NCBI GenBank assembly: GCA_900552465.1
Contig: URZO01000016.1
Coordinates: forward strand, 1-64,000
DNA: 64,000 bases
Source: an uncultured Parabacteroides sp.
GTDB lineage: Bacteria > Bacteroidota > Bacteroidia > Bacteroidales > Tannerellaceae
Direction of reading: 5' to 3'
Shown here: positions 34,493 through 43,742 of the stretch, piece after piece
Layout of the letters: each line of letters begins with the position of its first letter
How positions within the stretch are numbered: the first letter of the stretch is position 1
Position numbers and translations under genes: made by a program
Notes under the pieces: generated by a model
Seen by the model: the letters and a program-made list of their open reading frames with translations, nothing else
Told to the model about the DNA's origin: nothing
Database searches by the model: none

Positions 34493-35158
34493 TTAAATTG
34501 TCAACTCCTGTTCCTCCTTCATCTTCAAGCCGATTGCGAAAATACGGCCTACCAACAAAGCGATCAGTCCCATAATCAGCGTCATTGACTGGAAGTCACA
34601 CCAGAAATTATGCTCATAGCCTTCCAGTTCGAAGAGGCGGGCGGCAGCCCAATAGTTCATCAACATATAAGCCTGTGTCAGCACAAAGGAGATCAGCAGG
34701 TTACGACCGATGCGGTTCAGGCGGCGTACATTCACCCAATCGAATATCACCTCATGATTAATCGCATTGATCAGTTTGTAGAACTGAGTGATTGCTTTCA
34801 CGATAAAGAACAGGCCGATCAAGACAAGAAAACTACCGAACTGCGTAAAGCCGGTATCTTTTGTTTTCGCCCAAACCAACGTTTTGATATGCGAAGCCGG
34901 ATACCACTCCTGATCCTTCTGATTAAAGACCTTATCAGAAGTGGCAGCCAAAGACTTCGGCCATAAATTAAGAGCCAGCGGACTCATTATTTCCGTCGTG
35001 ATATTTGCCGTTCCTTGTCTGTGAGCCTCTTCCACCTGCGACATTCCCATCTTGAAACCATCCACAAAAGCGTTGCCCATCGAATAGATAGTCGGCACCA
35101 AAGACAACCCGACGAAGAAAAATATCAATACACAGATCAGATTCAATTGCTTTTTCAT
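34493..35158 (-). CDS. DUF2975-like membrane protein (copy 1)
   Basis: A 221-residue protein with a first helix (LICVLIFFFVGLSLVPTIYS), a periplasmic segment of about 75 residues, three further helices and the tail AIGLKMKEEQELTI. It is the first of three paralogues, 37 bases after sppA. The long first loop contains SPLALNLWPKSLAATSDKVF, which matches the corresponding stretch of copy 3 (KPLAGNIFPDTLQLSSGDKF), so the two are true paralogues. Confidence 0.82.
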   Translation of the reverse strand: MKKQLNLICVLIFFFVGLSLVPTIYSMGNAFVDGFKMGMSQVEEAHRQGTANITTEIMSPLALNLWPKSLAATSDKVFNQKDQEWYPASHIKTLVWAKTKDTGFTQFGSFLVLIGLFFIVKAITQFYKLINAINHEVIFDWVNVRRLNRIGRNLLISFVLTQAYMLMNYWAAARLFELEGYEHNFWCDFQSMTLIMGLIALLVGRIFAIGLKMKEEQELTI

Positions 35159-35195
35159 AACTTATAGCCTTTTTGTTAGAAGAGAGTGTGTTTTA

Positions 35196-36971
35196 TTATA
35201 AACCTTTTATATCAAACGGCATACGGGCAATCACGCCGGATTCCGTTTTTGCTCTCTGGATAGTGGAGTAGAGATTGAATTGTTCTTCGCCCATAACAGA
35301 CTTAACCATCGAAACCTTTACTTCGTCCATCTTCTTCTCCATGAACTTGGTGAAGAAATCTTTCGGACCGTCGGCAACCGTTACGGAGTAATCAGTCAAT
35401 TCAGCCAAAGAAGCGGCCTCTTTAATAGCATCATCCATACCGCCTAACTTATCGACCAAACCTCTTTCCAAAGCCTGTTCGCCTGTCCAGACACGGCCTT
35501 GTCCGATTGAATCGATCTCTGCCTTTGTCATACCGCGACCATCGGCGCAACGGGTCAGGAACAAATCATACGTTTGTTCGACGCCACGCTGGATCAATGC
35601 TTTTTCATCTTCGCGCATCGGACGGGAGATGTCGCCCAAGTCAGAATACGTATTGGTTTTTACGATGTCGGTCGTGACACCCAGTTTGTCAAATGTTCCG
35701 GTAAAGTTACGGACTACGCCGAACACGCCGATCGAACCGGTCAGTGTCGTACGTTCGGCAATGATCTTGTTTGCGGCACAAGAGATATAATATCCGCCGG
35801 AAGCAGCATAATTGCTCATCGAAACGACGATCGGCTTCTTTGCTTTCAGCTCAACAACCTCTTTCCAGATCTGTTCGGAAATATACGCGCTTCCGCCCGG
35901 AGAGTTTACGCGGAACACGACAGCTTTCACATCGTCATCATCTTTCAGCTTGCGCAATTTCTTTGCCATTTCTTCGGAGATAACCTGTTCGTTTGCTCCG
36001 AAAGGAGAAGAAGAATCTTCGTCCCGGATCTCACCTTCGGCATAGAGGATTGCAATCTTATTCTTACTGTCTTTTTCTTTGACTTTGATTGAAGCGACTT
36101 TATCAACATCGGCTGTCTTCAGCTTGCCTTTCACGTCCTGTCCGGCCATTTCCTTTACTGCATTTTCCACTTCATAGCGGTAGCAAAGTTTGTCGGCCAA
36201 CTTATAATCGACGGCATTCGTTGCCTGACCTGTTGCCAGACCTTCATTCAGGTATCGGTTCAGTTCGTCGGAAGAGATATTGCGGCTCTTTTCAATTGCA
36301 GATGTCATATTTCCCCAAACACTACCCAGAAGAGATGTAAGCTGCTCACGGTTAGCGTCGCTGAACTTTTTCAGAAAATAAGGCTCCACTGCACTTTTAT
36401 AGGTTCCGACCTTAAAGATATAATGCTCAACCCCGATCTTTTCGGCAAGACCGGTATAAAAGAGGCCTTGTGAAGCAAGCCCGATAAGCGAAACGCTACC
36501 CTGTGGATTCAGGAATACGGAGTCGGCTACGCTACACAGATAGTAAGCGCCTTGCGTATAGAAGTCACCATAAGAAACGATAAACTTACCGCTACTCTTG
36601 AAGTCTTCCAGTTCGCGGCGGATTGCCTCAACTCCTGCAAAACCGGAAGAGAGGGAACCGGCTTCCAGATAGATACCTTTAATATTATCATTCGCCTTTG
36701 CACGACGGATCGCTTTGATCACATCCGGCACAGCGAGCTGACCGCTGCTCTCGCCCATCAGTTCGGAAAAAGGATTCTTAACCGACTGTTCTACCAACGT
36801 ACCGTTCAAAGAGAGTTTGAACACGGTGTTCTTACCCGGCTTGTATTCGGAAGTACCGTCTGCACTGGCAGCTACTCCAATGATAAAGAAAATGGAACCC
36901 ATCGTTACGATTCCCAGTGCAATCAGCACGCCCAGCGTGGATGCAAATACTGTTTTGAAGAACTGTTTCAT
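35196..36971 (-). CDS. sppA: Signal peptide peptidase SppA, 67K type
   Basis: Inner-membrane serine protease (S49) that degrades signal peptides and perhaps other membrane fragments. The ATG at 36971 (MKQFFKTVFASTLGVLIALG) gives an N-terminal membrane anchor and a 591-residue chain of the tandem-domain 67K type. The N-terminal half carries the general-base lysine region (FKVGTYKSAVEP); the C-terminal half has the nucleophile serine in SNYAASGGYYIS, preceded by VFRVNSPGGSA. It has a good promoter at 37030-37061 and is followed after 37 bases by the DUF2975/CPBP run, so read-through is likely. Confidence 0.96.
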   Translation of the reverse strand: MKQFFKTVFASTLGVLIALGIVTMGSIFFIIGVAASADGTSEYKPGKNTVFKLSLNGTLVEQSVKNPFSELMGESSGQLAVPDVIKAIRRAKANDNIKGIYLEAGSLSSGFAGVEAIRRELEDFKSSGKFIVSYGDFYTQGAYYLCSVADSVFLNPQGSVSLIGLASQGLFYTGLAEKIGVEHYIFKVGTYKSAVEPYFLKKFSDANREQLTSLLGSVWGNMTSAIEKSRNISSDELNRYLNEGLATGQATNAVDYKLADKLCYRYEVENAVKEMAGQDVKGKLKTADVDKVASIKVKEKDSKNKIAILYAEGEIRDEDSSSPFGANEQVISEEMAKKLRKLKDDDDVKAVVFRVNSPGGSAYISEQIWKEVVELKAKKPIVVSMSNYAASGGYYISCAANKIIAERTTLTGSIGVFGVVRNFTGTFDKLGVTTDIVKTNTYSDLGDISRPMREDEKALIQRGVEQTYDLFLTRCADGRGMTKAEIDSIGQGRVWTGEQALERGLVDKLGGMDDAIKEAASLAELTDYSVTVADGPKDFFTKFMEKKMDEVKVSMVKSVMGEEQFNLYSTIQRAKTESGVIARMPFDIKGL

Positions 36972-37029
36972 AATGTTTTTATGTATTTGTAGTTTGTTTC
37001 TCAAATAATATTTATCGTTATTCGATATG

Positions 37030-37061
37030 CAAAAGAATATATTATTTTCGAGACTACCAAA
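37030..37061 (-). promoter_or_regulatory. Promoter of sppA
   Basis: Minus strand: TTTG (37058-37061), 20 bases, TTCTTTTG (37030-37037), a one-base variant of TAnnTTTG, 59 bases before the start codon. Confidence 0.5.
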
Positions 37062-37176
37062 CTTTCTTATTGTTTTTCGATAAAAATATTATGAAACACA
37101 GGAAATATATATTGAAATGTAGGAACTAAAGAGGGAGGTACCTGCATAAGGAATAATGTGCTTGTTAAAAAGTTTT

Positions 37177-37486
37177 GAACTTGCAAATGATGATTTAGGG
37201 GTCTGTAGAGATGCACGGCCGTGCATCTCTACTCGTGCCGCAGGCTCTCTTTTGCCGTTCGTTTCAACGAACGGTTTTAAGGATTAGAGGCAAAGCCTCT
37301 TCCTATGTGGGCTTCAGCCCCTTTAATAAAGGGCTGTCGATAGGCATTTGAAAGGGGTTAAAACCCACAGAGGAATCCGGCAAAGCCGGGGGCTTATCAA
37401 TCCGTTGATTGAAATCAACGGCAAAAGAGAGCCTACGGCATGGGGCAATGCCCCATTAAATGAACAAACCGTTAAATCATCATTTA
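37177..37486. repeat. Complex palindromic element B with TIR-like ends
   Basis: About 310 bases bounded by AAATGATGATTTA (inside 37177-37197) and its complement TAAATCATCATTT (37473-37485). Inside are a 28-bp perfect palindrome (37205-37232), a 24-bp inverted repeat with one mismatch whose arms are 37236-37259 and 37417-37440, and several smaller hairpins (for example GAGGCAAAGCCTC, GGGGCAATGCCCC). No coding capacity. The region between sppA and the DUF2461 gene otherwise holds only the sppA promoter. Confidence 0.8.
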
Positions 37487-37519
37487 TCGCTCAATACAAC
37501 TAAGTTGCGGATCTACAAA

Positions 37520-38194
37520 TCAAACCCTTCCGGCATAGTCATCCACCGTATAATTGAGGAATTGGTTAAAGGGATGCAACAACTTAAAATCGGCAACCGC
37601 CTTATCCATCCAGTCGGGAGCGAAGAAGAATTCGTCCGGTTTGTAAGAGGCGACACTAAAATCTTTATGCCGGAGGATTTCATCGTATTTGAAATCGGAA
37701 GGATAGCCGGCAGGCATACGTTTCAGGACTTCACCTTCCATTACCGGATAAGTCTTCTTGAAAGCCGGCTTCTCCATGATTGCCACAAAGTCTTCTATAT
37801 TCTCATAAATATCCTTGCGAAGGGCCTTCAACAAAGCCGGCGGCGGACACCAGACACCGCCCGAAAGCAAGCAACCGCCCGGTTCCAGATGAATATAGTA
37901 GCCGGCCCGCTCACTGCTTCGTCCTCCGCAAGAAGCCATATAGGCAGCAAAATGAGTCTTGTAAGGAGTCTTATCCGGAGAGAAACGGATGTCCCGGTAG
38001 ATACGGAACAGGCAATCCTTTGCTTCCAATCCGGCAACCTCCGGATCAAACAGGGCAATCCGGTTGATCAGTTGTTGAACTTCGTCGATAAAGCCCTTGC
38101 GAAGAGCATCATAACGATCTTTGTTTGCCTGAAACCATTCCCGGTTATTGTTCTGACGCAGCTCCGTCAGGAATTGTATTATTTCTGCATTCAT
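37520..38194 (-). CDS. DUF2461 family protein
   Basis: A 224-residue cytoplasmic protein of the DUF2461 (TIGR02453) family. Features are the opening IIQFLTELRQNNNREWFQAN, the segment RIYRDIRFSPDKTPYKTHFA near residues 65-84 and GYYIHLEPGGCLLSGGVWCP near 98-117, all typical. Structure-function data for the family are lacking and no catalytic residue is known to me. It lies 21 bases downstream of the patatin gene, probably in the same transcript. Confidence 0.9.
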   Translation of the reverse strand: MNAEIIQFLTELRQNNNREWFQANKDRYDALRKGFIDEVQQLINRIALFDPEVAGLEAKDCLFRIYRDIRFSPDKTPYKTHFAAYMASCGGRSSERAGYYIHLEPGGCLLSGGVWCPPPALLKALRKDIYENIEDFVAIMEKPAFKKTYPVMEGEVLKRMPAGYPSDFKYDEILRHKDFSVASYKPDEFFFAPDWMDKAVADFKLLHPFNQFLNYTVDDYAGRV

Positions 38195-38215
38195 ACCTTA
38201 ATATATAATATATCG

Positions 38216-40429
38216 TTAAAACATAAATCCAAGATTCATATAAAACTGCAAGCTCGAGTTGCGGTTAGACATCCCGAACGTCGCGCTCAACGGCCCGGCA
38301 ATACTGTTATAAGCATATCCCAGACTGCCTCCCCAAAGGCTTCGCCCTTTCAGCAAGTGGAAAAAGTCGCCGTTATGGAGACCATAGTTACCGGTCAACG
38401 TGATATAATTGTTACCGGCAATACGCTGCCGCAACTGCAAGCGGGCAATGACAACCGAATTATCCAATATCTCCGTATGGCTAATGCCGGCAAAAGGCAA
38501 CTGGTGAGCCACATAGCGCCCAAACACCTCCCCGCCTGCCATATTCAGGAACGGATAAGCCGTGTTTCCGCCGATCAGGACACGCCCGTAAAGCGCCGGT
38601 AAAAGACTCAGCCGCGAGCTGATGGGGCAAACCGTCATAAACTTCAGCCCGAGAGCCGAGAAAGGGGAACTGCCATTATATTTCACAAAATTATCCGTAT
38701 ACAAAGAATAATCAGCCTCCAGGGAAACACCCTTGTTCGGGAAATAGCGCCGGTCGAGCGTCTCGAGATGCGCCGTCGCAAAATAGCTCAGGAAACTCTC
38801 CGGCCGTACATCATACTGCTCGCTGTTTCCCGTATAAAGAAATGAGTTATAATTGAAATACTCATACCGAATACCGGCTTGTATCTTGAAGCTCAGCCAG
38901 TTCATATCCGAGTAGGCAAACTCGGCCATGTGGTGTGTATAGGTCGTGTTAAACCGTTTGTCGCCCTTCTCATAAATATCCAGATCGTTATAACTGAATT
39001 TATAAGACAGGTTGAAGTTACGGAGCGGAGAGCGTTCGATCGAGTAATCCAGCCTGGCCGAAGAGATCTTGCTTCCCACACGGCCGGTGAAAGCAAACCC
39101 GGAATGGTTCCGCTTGCCCTTATGATAAGTCGCGTTGAGCAATACCCCGATAATCTCTTCCGTATCGAAGCGTACTCCCAGGTTCACCGAGCTTTCCGAT
39201 TTCGGCTGCAACGCCAGGATAAGGTCCTGCTGGTTCTCGCCTGCGAATTTGTAATTCACATACGCGTATGCATTTGTCCCTACCAATATGGACATGGCTT
39301 TCCGGAGCTCTTTCAACGTGATGCGGCTATTCTCCTTCAAGCCGCAAATGCGGTGCAACCAACCGATATCCCGCGGATCGGCGCCATCAAAACGGATATG
39401 GCGGATATCGAACGTATCGGCAGGCAGAACCGGACGGTGCTGCTGCCGGGAGGCCAGAACGGGTGGCGTATAATCATCCGGAAGGCCGATCTTCCGTTTC
39501 AAGGCAATAATCTCGTCCCAACGGCGGCGGGCATCCATCTCTCCCCGCTGCATCATCGTGTCGAGAGCGGCAGTAGCAAAGCTGGCCGAACGATACGGCT
39601 CCATATCCGGCCGGAAAAGCAAGTCCGTCCGGTCACGGTTACGGGCATATTTATCATATCCGTGCAAGGCGATGATCTGCGTCACGATATCTCCGGGCGA
39701 ATGCAGGCGGTCGAAGGTACGCAGGTCGCTGGTTGCCAGGTCTACGCCGATAATGATGTCGGCTCCCATCGCAAGCGCGACATCCACCGGATAGTTGTTG
39801 TTCAATCCGCCGTCGACAAGCACCATACTGTCGAGCCGCACCGGGGTAAAAACCGCCGGGATCGCCATACTGGCACGCATGGCAAGCGGAAGGCTGCCTT
39901 CGTGAAACACATAGTCCTTGCCGCTGACCATATCCACGGCCACACAGGCAAAAGGTATCTGGAAGGTATTGAAATCGACCGAGTCATGGTAACCCATCGT
40001 CAGATCGGAAAACAGGTTCTGCAGATTTTGTCCCTTTACCACGCCGTCGATCACACGGTCTTTCTTTTCACGGCCGAAAGGCAGGGAAAGGATATACCGT
40101 TCGGCTTTCTCCTTCTCGGGGAAAAACAGGTGGCTGCGCTTCACCTTATCGCTAAGCAGCATCTGCCAGTCCTGCGACTCCACCATCTCTTTAATCTCAT
40201 CCGGGCTATATCCGATTGCGTACAGTCCGCCGACAATCGCTCCCATACTGGTCCCAGTCACAATATCGACCGGTATGCCCGCATCCTCCAGTACTTTCAA
40301 CACCCCGATATGCGCCACACCTTTCGCTCCGCCACCGCCCAACACGACAGCGACCTTCTTGCGCTCCCCCGCCATCGCAGGCCACACAAGCAGAAACATG
40401 AGCAAAAGAGACAGGATTTTCTTCATCAT
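38216..40429 (-). CDS. Patatin-like phospholipase with POTRA and outer-membrane barrel
   Basis: An exported protein of about 737 residues related to PlpD. After a signal peptide (MMKKILSLLLMFLLVWPAMA) comes a patatin domain: oxyanion loop LGGGGAKGVAHIGVL, nucleophile Ser in GTSMG, and catalytic Asp in DGGLNNNYPVD. A POTRA-like domain follows (FDIRHIRFDGADPRDIGWLH), then a 16-strand BamA/Omp85-type barrel ending in YMNLGFMF with terminal Phe. Family members are type V secretion proteins whose lipase acts at or outside the outer membrane. The start is uncertain: ATG codons at 40426, 40444 and 40462 are also possible. Confidence 0.92.
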   Translation of the reverse strand: MMKKILSLLLMFLLVWPAMAGERKKVAVVLGGGGAKGVAHIGVLKVLEDAGIPVDIVTGTSMGAIVGGLYAIGYSPDEIKEMVESQDWQMLLSDKVKRSHLFFPEKEKAERYILSLPFGREKKDRVIDGVVKGQNLQNLFSDLTMGYHDSVDFNTFQIPFACVAVDMVSGKDYVFHEGSLPLAMRASMAIPAVFTPVRLDSMVLVDGGLNNNYPVDVALAMGADIIIGVDLATSDLRTFDRLHSPGDIVTQIIALHGYDKYARNRDRTDLLFRPDMEPYRSASFATAALDTMMQRGEMDARRRWDEIIALKRKIGLPDDYTPPVLASRQQHRPVLPADTFDIRHIRFDGADPRDIGWLHRICGLKENSRITLKELRKAMSILVGTNAYAYVNYKFAGENQQDLILALQPKSESSVNLGVRFDTEEIIGVLLNATYHKGKRNHSGFAFTGRVGSKISSARLDYSIERSPLRNFNLSYKFSYNDLDIYEKGDKRFNTTYTHHMAEFAYSDMNWLSFKIQAGIRYEYFNYNSFLYTGNSEQYDVRPESFLSYFATAHLETLDRRYFPNKGVSLEADYSLYTDNFVKYNGSSPFSALGLKFMTVCPISSRLSLLPALYGRVLIGGNTAYPFLNMAGGEVFGRYVAHQLPFAGISHTEILDNSVVIARLQLRQRIAGNNYITLTGNYGLHNGDFFHLLKGRSLWGGSLGYAYNSIAGPLSATFGMSNRNSSLQFYMNLGFMF

Positions 40430-40614
40430 TGCAAACATACTCATCATTTCGTTAGTACACAAGCAGCAGGAGTACTAAAAGATGAATTTGCATAAACTAT
40501 CTCTTCCCTAAGGAGAAACTAACTCAAAACTCCCCATCCACTAATTCATGGACAGGCAGAAAGTAACAATTGGGTGTACACCGTATCAGCGATACCATGT
40601 AGGGCCTATTGCAA

Positions 40615-40657
40615 ATACCCTGTACATCGTATAAAGGATAGATTGTACAGGGTATTG
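40615..40657. repeat. 13-bp perfect inverted repeat
   Basis: AATACCCTGTACA and its complement TGTACAGGGTATT are separated by 17 bases in the region upstream of the patatin gene. A similar partial motif, GTGTACACCGTATC, is at 40575-40588. Operator, hairpin or repeat remnant. Confidence 0.5.
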
Positions 40658-40747
40658 TCACTCCTTGCTTACTTACGGATTAGTTCATGCCTTGGTTTGG
40701 GTTAGTTTATGGTGATATGTGAGTTAGTTTATAATATAAGAAAAACT

Positions 40748-40954
40748 GAACCTGTAAATGATGATTTATCGGAATATTTTATATCGACCGGTGGTAACTC
40801 CTTCCCCTCTTGAGAGGGGGCAGGGGGTGTGTGAATTTTCTTTGATAGACAGAAAGATAACACACCCCTTATCCCCTCTCAAGAGGGGATAAAGATACTC
40901 CCGACGCTATGTCACAAATACGAAATACACCGCTAAATCATCATTTATAGGTTC
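40748..40954. mobile_element. MITE-like element with 21-bp terminal inverted repeats, containing palindrome copy A2
   Basis: The ends GAACCTGTAAATGATGATTTA (40748-40768) and TAAATCATCATTTATAGGTTC (40934-40954) are inverted repeats with one mismatch. Inside sits a full copy of the CCCCTCTTGAGAGGGG element (40802-40890) in the opposite order to copy A1. The 207 bases carry no gene. Element B at 37177-37486 shares the inner 13 bases of these ends. A target-site duplication is not obvious. Confidence 0.65.
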
Positions 40955-41325
40955 AAATCTGCAAAATACTGAACGACCTACACTTAGCCAAACAGTCCGT
41001 TTTAAGCAGAAAAGAACTGTTTGTGACAGCAAAATGGCGGGTTTGTGACGGCAAAATGACAGCAAAGACAAATCTGGTATCAGGGTAAGTGGTTAGAGGT
41101 AAACGCATTGCGCAATTTAGTGTCGGCGTGTCGGCACTTTCGCTCATTTTGCATATAGAAATTATATTAAATGCCAAGTCAGTGCCGGGTCAAGCCTGAT
41201 TAATGCCGAGTTAATGCCGGGTCACGCAATACGGATATCCGGTTATTTATTTAATAAACAACCAATTGTACAGAATCAGTGCCGGGATGCCGGGTCTTTC
41301 GTCAAATTTGTATATGTAAAATTAT
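40955..41325. repeat. Gene-free stretch of degenerate direct repeats
   Basis: GTTTGTGAC(A/G)GCAAAATG occurs at 41019-41036 and 41041-41058. TGCCGGGTC recurs near 41183, 41215 and 41287. The segments 41125-41166 and 41284-41325 are imperfect copies of each other. No ORF with coding character or RNA gene is recognised. It lies directly after the 3' end of the first beta-propeller gene. Confidence 0.45.
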
Positions 41326-42540
41326 TTATTTCAAATAGACTAACATCAATACCGGGTTGTCGTCCTCCGTCAATCCTTTCAGTTGAGGATGTTCCAGAAT
41401 GGCTGGATTCTTTTCCGCTTCTTTCATGATGTCTCCTACTTCCCACACCGAGAGCAAAACATTCTTTTCCGGAGAAGTGGCCGGACGCAAAGGCAATGCG
41501 CCGGGGAAATCGTTCTCTATGCGGCCACCGGGAATCGAAAAACAGTCCTTGGCCTTTTTGTCATAAAGAACCATGTAACGTTCGCGGGCTTTCTCGCCCG
41601 CCCAATAATTGTAAGGCATGAAAAGCAGGGAATCCGTTTCGATCACCTGGTTGCGGATGTAAGGGGCGCCTACTGTTTTAAAGGCATTCCAGTCTCCGTC
41701 GCACGCTTCCATACGACAATCTATCGGTATTGAATACTTGCCCAGATCAATGATATAGCGCGGTTGGAGTTCATCTTTCGTTACGACAAACAGGGTATCA
41801 CAATAGTATTCCTTGTAGCAGACCATGTCTTCATAACGGAACATATACCGGTCAGTTCCGCTCATCATTAACCACCGAGTTCCGCTTTTAATCTCAAACA
41901 GGTCGGAGCGATAAAAGGTATTCAATATCTCACATTTCGGGTTCGAGATATGAATACGCTCTTTCTGTTGCCCGCTACTGTTAAGCATAAAGGTCGCGAG
42001 CAAGCTATCATTCAACATAGCAAACTGAGACGCTTCCCTGTCGGGCGTCTTTATGGCATAAAGGGATTTTCCCGTCTCCATATCATACACATTTATCTTC
42101 CCGGAAGTCGTCAGCATAAAGATCAACCCGGAATCTTCATTGACGTCGATTTGCTGGAAGTAATTGAATTGTCCGGGACCTCCGCCCCGTGAACCGATTG
42201 TCCGGATAAACTTCCCGCCCAACGTATATTGATAGAGTACTGAATTACTCGACACGAACCAATACTTACCGGTTTTAACGACAGTCGCCGGATTTATAAA
42301 ATCGATCAGGCAATTATCTTTCGTCTCCAACGGAACATATCGTACCGAGTCGGCAATATCGCTCAACTTTATTTCCCGTTCTACGCCGACTCCCGCTTCA
42401 AACGGAACTGCTATAGGATACTCCGGCTCTGCCGGCAGAACCGGTTCCGCTTCAACAACCGTCTGTTGTTCGGTCTTGTTGCCGCCACAGGCAGAAAGAG
42501 AAAGCGTCATACAAATTAGAAATAAATACTTATACATCAC
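41326..42540 (-). CDS. 6-bladed beta-propeller lipoprotein
   Basis: Exported lipoprotein of 404 residues (Cys18 in LSACGG). It matches the 6-bladed beta-propeller (DUF5128-like) family of Bacteroidales: VEREIKLSDIADSVRYVPLE near residue 55, blade motifs such as YTLGGKFIRTIGSRGGGPGQ FNYF, and the C-terminal LTEDDNPVLMLVYLK. Role unknown; members are often in sets of paralogues next to signalling genes. Here it is 6 bases downstream of a second paralogue and closes the BlaI/M56 run. Confidence 0.88.
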   Translation of the reverse strand: MMYKYLFLICMTLSLSACGGNKTEQQTVVEAEPVLPAEPEYPIAVPFEAGVGVEREIKLSDIADSVRYVPLETKDNCLIDFINPATVVKTGKYWFVSSNSVLYQYTLGGKFIRTIGSRGGGPGQFNYFQQIDVNEDSGLIFMLTTSGKINVYDMETGKSLYAIKTPDREASQFAMLNDSLLATFMLNSSGQQKERIHISNPKCEILNTFYRSDLFEIKSGTRWLMMSGTDRYMFRYEDMVCYKEYYCDTLFVVTKDELQPRYIIDLGKYSIPIDCRMEACDGDWNAFKTVGAPYIRNQVIETDSLLFMPYNYWAGEKARERYMVLYDKKAKDCFSIPGGRIENDFPGALPLRPATSPEKNVLLSVWEVGDIMKEAEKNPAILEHPQLKGLTEDDNPVLMLVYLK

Positions 42541-42545
42541 TGTTC

Positions 42546-43709
42546 TTATTTTAATGTTATTACTTGTAACACAGGATTATCATCCTCCAACAGATTCTCC
42601 ATCGCTTTCTTTAGGGAACCTTTGGCCTGCGAAGGATTCACCTTTTCCAACAAGTATTCTGCCGAGATCATATTTATCAAAATCTTTTCATCTCCCCGAA
42701 CAGGCATAAACGGAGTACCGCCTTCCAGATCATCTACAAATCCATCCTTTCCCATTTTGGAAGAACAAACCCGCAAGACTTTTCCCGCCTGCTTGTCATA
42801 CAAGCCCAGACGCCATTCTTCCTGTTGGTAAAAACGGATATACAAATAAGAATTTGTTTCAAATAGATTCGTAAACGTGAAACGTTTCTTTCCTGCTTCT
42901 GTCGGTAAAACTCCGCCGACACCATTCTTCTTATCCAATGCGATCTTTGAGGGATCTTCTTTCTCATATTTAGCATAAGTCCCCAAATCCAATTCGTAAG
43001 CCGGAACCTTCTTCTTTCCTTCAATTCTGAATATTTGATTCTCAAACGGGTTCTTATAATATACATTCCCTTGATAATTATAAAACAAGCCATCCTCGAA
43101 AATGGACGGATAACGTTTCCCTTCCACATAATTAAACCGGAACTCTTTCAACTTCTTCCCCTCATCGTTCATCATTATCAAATCCACTCCTGTCCTATCT
43201 TTCGAGAATACATAATTTCCTGTATATTCATAGAGTCCATCGGGAGGAAGAAAAGCAAGGATTTGCCCTTTGATTTTAAAATCATACAGATATTTGCCTT
43301 CAAAAGAGAAAACGATTGCCTTCCCTCCTAAATAATCGGTTGCGATAATATGTTCTTTCGCCTCATCATAGACAACGGCAAGGATATGTTTCCGAAATTC
43401 CCCCGGCCCTTGCCCTCTTTTTCCGATCTTGCGGATATACTTCCCCTCTGGGGTAAACTGATAAATATGATGTCCATCACAAACAAACAGGTATTTGCCG
43501 GCAAAAGCCACCTTTAAATGAGTAGCTCCTTGATCCAACAGATTATCCGGTGTCGTTTCCAATGGAATATATTTTACACTTGTAGCAATTCTACTCAATG
43601 GTATTTCTTGCTTCGTCTCAACACCTTTGGCAAAAGGGATAATCGTTTGCGCCTGCGACTGCATACTACATACAAACAGGAACAAAGAAAACAAAATCTG
43701 CTTTTTCAT
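42546..43709 (-). CDS. 6-bladed beta-propeller secreted protein
   Basis: A 387-residue exported paralogue with a type I signal (SMQSQAQT, cut near 20) instead of a lipobox. The same blade patterns are seen: IPLSRIATSVKYIPLETTPD, FTPEGKYIRKIGKRGQGPGE, and the end LEDDNPVLQVITLK. It has no enzyme motif. It begins 33 bases after the TPR gene. The two paralogues may bind ligands or partner proteins in the periplasm or at the surface. Confidence 0.88.
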   Translation of the reverse strand: MKKQILFSLFLFVCSMQSQAQTIIPFAKGVETKQEIPLSRIATSVKYIPLETTPDNLLDQGATHLKVAFAGKYLFVCDGHHIYQFTPEGKYIRKIGKRGQGPGEFRKHILAVVYDEAKEHIIATDYLGGKAIVFSFEGKYLYDFKIKGQILAFLPPDGLYEYTGNYVFSKDRTGVDLIMMNDEGKKLKEFRFNYVEGKRYPSIFEDGLFYNYQGNVYYKNPFENQIFRIEGKKKVPAYELDLGTYAKYEKEDPSKIALDKKNGVGGVLPTEAGKKRFTFTNLFETNSYLYIRFYQQEEWRLGLYDKQAGKVLRVCSSKMGKDGFVDDLEGGTPFMPVRGDEKILINMISAEYLLEKVNPSQAKGSLKKAMENLLEDDNPVLQVITLK

Positions 43710-43742
43710 CTGTATATCAATTATATGGCTTAGGTATTCCGT

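Noticed and set aside
37177..37486. CRISPR array or tRNA cluster
   Set aside because: The repeats are palindromes of unequal length and spacing, without identical spacers between direct repeats; no cloverleaf with a T-loop sequence could be drawn.
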